The position numbers and the translations under genes were made by a program. Source: Hyphomicrobium_A sp963728165 (GTDB lineage: Bacteria; Pseudomonadota; Alphaproteobacteria; Rhizobiales; Hyphomicrobiaceae). From it: DNA of 64,000 bases. Below the pieces are notes generated by a model. That model saw nothing but the letters and a program-made list of their open reading frames with translations. It did not search any database and was not told the origin of the DNA. Position 1 is the stretch's first letter; each line of letters starts with the position of its first letter. The stretch covers positions 930,001 through 994,000 of the forward strand of contig CAVSIY010000006.1 in assembly GCA_963728165.1 (NCBI GenBank). Reading direction: 5' to 3'. Positions 62,821 to 64,000 of the stretch are shown one piece after another.

Positions 62821-63732
62821 ATGGATTTCGGGGCTCTCAAGGGATCGGCGCCGGCCGCGGATTCGGAGCTCATCAAGAGTACGACGACGACGGGCTTTGC
62901 CAAGGACGTCATCGAGGCGTCGCGCACGGTTCCCGTGATCGTCGATTTCTGGGCGGCCTGGTGCGGACCGTGCAAGCAGCTCACCCCGATCCTCGAGAAG
63001 GTGGTGAAGAGCTATGGCGGCAAGGTGCGGCTGGTCACGATCAATGTCGACGAGCACCCAACCATCGCTGGCCAGCTGCGCATCCAGTCGCTGCCCACCG
63101 TCTATGCCTTTCGCGACGGTCGCCCGCTCGACGGCTTCATGGGCGCGCAGTCGGAAAGCGCGGTGCGGGCCTTCGTCGAGCGGCTGATCGGCGAGGATGC
63201 GCAAGAGGATCTGGCAAGCGTTCTTGCCGCCGCCGAGCAGGCGCTGGAGGAGGGCGACGTGCAGACTGCGGCGGAGGTGTTCGCTGCGGTGCTGCAGGAG
63301 AACAAGCACGATCCCGCCGCGCTTGCCGGACTGGCGAGCTGCTATCTCAAGACGGGCGATTTCGCCCGCGCCGAACAGATGATCGCCCTCGTTCCCCCCG
63401 ATGCGAAGAACGTTGCGGCGGTGGAGCGCGTAAAGGCCGCGCTCGAGCTTGCGAGCAAGGCCGGACCTGACGACAACCGTGCCGCTCTGGCCGCGCGCCT
63501 CAGCACTGATCCCGCCGACAAGCAGGCGCGCTTTGATCTCGCCGTGGCGCAAGCTGCGCGCGGCAACAAGGCGGAGGCGGTCGACCATCTTCTCGATCTG
63601 GTGCAGCGCGAGCGCGCCTGGAACGACGAGGCTGCGCGCAAGCAGCTGGTGCAATTTTTCGAGGCATGGGGCCCCAAGGACCCCGCGACGGTCGATGGCC
63701 GGCGTCGCCTTGCGTCTTTGTTGTTTTCATAA
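62821..63732 (+). CDS. cnoX: Thioredoxin-TPR protein, CnoX/YbbN-like
   Basis: This 303-residue protein has a thioredoxin domain (about 15-130) with WCGPC (C48 and C51) in DFWAAWCGPCKQLTP, the cis-proline segment SLPTVYAF, and a C-terminal helical TPR region (about 150-303). This is the CnoX (YbbN) architecture, a chaperedoxin that protects substrates from oxidation and passes them to chaperones. Unlike E. coli CnoX, both CxxC cysteines are present, so reductase activity is possible. GAGGAG lies 6 bases before the ATG. The LON-domain gene follows. Confidence 0.93.
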   Translation: MDFGALKGSAPAADSELIKSTTTTGFAKDVIEASRTVPVIVDFWAAWCGPCKQLTPILEKVVKSYGGKVRLVTINVDEHPTIAGQLRIQSLPTVYAFRDGRPLDGFMGAQSESAVRAFVERLIGEDAQEDLASVLAAAEQALEEGDVQTAAEVFAAVLQENKHDPAALAGLASCYLKTGDFARAEQMIALVPPDAKNVAAVERVKAALELASKAGPDDNRAALAARLSTDPADKQARFDLAVAQAARGNKAEAVDHLLDLVQRERAWNDEAARKQLVQFFEAWGPKDPATVDGRRRLASLLFS

Positions 63733-63765
63733 AGGGCTATCGAGCCGGGAAGGATAATAGGCCTC

Positions 63766-64000
63766 TTGTCACCCATCGATCGCTACAGGCGCCCTGCAGA
63801 CCTCCCCCCCCGCATACCCTTGTTTCCGTTGCGGGGGGCCATCCTGCTCCCGCGCGCCACCCTGCCGCTCAACGTGTTCGAGCCGCGCTACCTGGAGATG
63901 GTCGACAACGTGATGTCGGGCGATCGCCTGATCGGGGTCGTCCAGCCGGCGCCGGGAGCGGGTCAGGACGAGGAGGAGAGCCCGCTTGAACGCTCGGTCG
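63766..64000 (+). CDS. LON substrate-binding-domain protein (N-terminal part, cut by window edge)
   Basis: From a TTG at 63766 the frame is open to the right edge (78 codons). It reads IPLFPLRGAILLPRATLPLN then FEPRYLEMVDNVMSGDRLIG, the start of the Lon N-terminal domain. In this position after cnoX, alphaproteobacteria usually carry a short stand-alone LON-domain protein (COG2802), not the full protease. TTG is the only usable start I see after the upstream stop at 63730. Length and C-terminus are unknown. Confidence 0.85.
   Translation, partial: MSPIDRYRRPADLPPRIPLFPLRGAILLPRATLPLNVFEPRYLEMVDNVMSGDRLIGVVQPAPGAGQDEEESPLERSV

Noticed and set aside
1..64000. CRISPR array, prophage or insertion sequence
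   Set aside because: No regularly spaced repeats, transposase, integrase or phage structural genes were found in any frame.

Overview
The window is GC-rich, gene-dense chromosomal DNA from an alphaproteobacterium, most likely of the order Hyphomicrobiales. Evidence for this is the hemC-hemD-mitofilin-hemY cluster, the rsmB-heparinase II/III-purH order, an SDHAF4-type small protein, a Mur/Fur-type box in front of mntH, and frequent GTG/TTG starts. There is no phage, insertion sequence or CRISPR array. The genus cannot be fixed from the sequence alone.

Layout. 1-5.3 kb: a truncated iron-sulfur protein, then an operon encoding a receiver/zinc-ribbon/degenerate-GGDEF protein, a GT2 polysaccharide synthase and an HlyD-type adaptor. 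5.7-11.3 kb: mntH and an RND efflux pump with its adaptor. 11.6-17.1 kb: a trehalose locus (GH15, otsA, PfkB kinase, otsB). 17.5-23.2 kb: an SDR, a Tat-exported GH46 chitosanase, and facing it a large GH18-NodB-GT2 protein. 23.6-27.3 kb: a 2Fe-2S reductase, a P-loop NTPase, a GT41 transferase without TPRs, and tRNA-Thr. 27.4-34.9 kb: heme genes with an alphaproteobacterial Mic60, tsaD and gpsA. 34.9-43.4 kb: a GT-C membrane protein, FAD protein, GtrA, two methyltransferases, an EVE protein and acs. 43.6-55.8 kb: envelope proteins including a secreted CHAT/TPR protein, then htpX, rsmB, heparinase-like, purH and a GNAT. 55.9-64 kb: an 11-mer-repeat periplasmic protein, an MFS carrier, lemA with two TPM proteins, an orphan ParA, tRNA-Gly, a YbaK-like protein, a CnoX-like thioredoxin and the start of a LON-domain protein.

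Two loci look dedicated to extracellular polysaccharide. The first (1.2-5.3 kb) recalls the Alg8/Alg44 logic of a GT2 synthase plus HlyD-like partner, but its regulator is an unusual receiver, multi-zinc-ribbon and catalytically dead GGDEF protein; this is the best candidate for an undescribed system. The second pairs a polymerase/deacetylase/GH18 fusion with a chitosanase, suggesting a chitosan-like polymer and an enzyme to cut it. The trehalose locus and the 11-mer-repeat periplasmic protein would fit desiccation or osmotic stress.

Four genes (the GH18-NodB-GT2 gene, tsaD, purH and a TPM gene) each need one base skipped to restore a full-length protein. All four shifts go in the same direction and two of the genes are core genes, so single-base insertion errors in the assembly are the simplest explanation.
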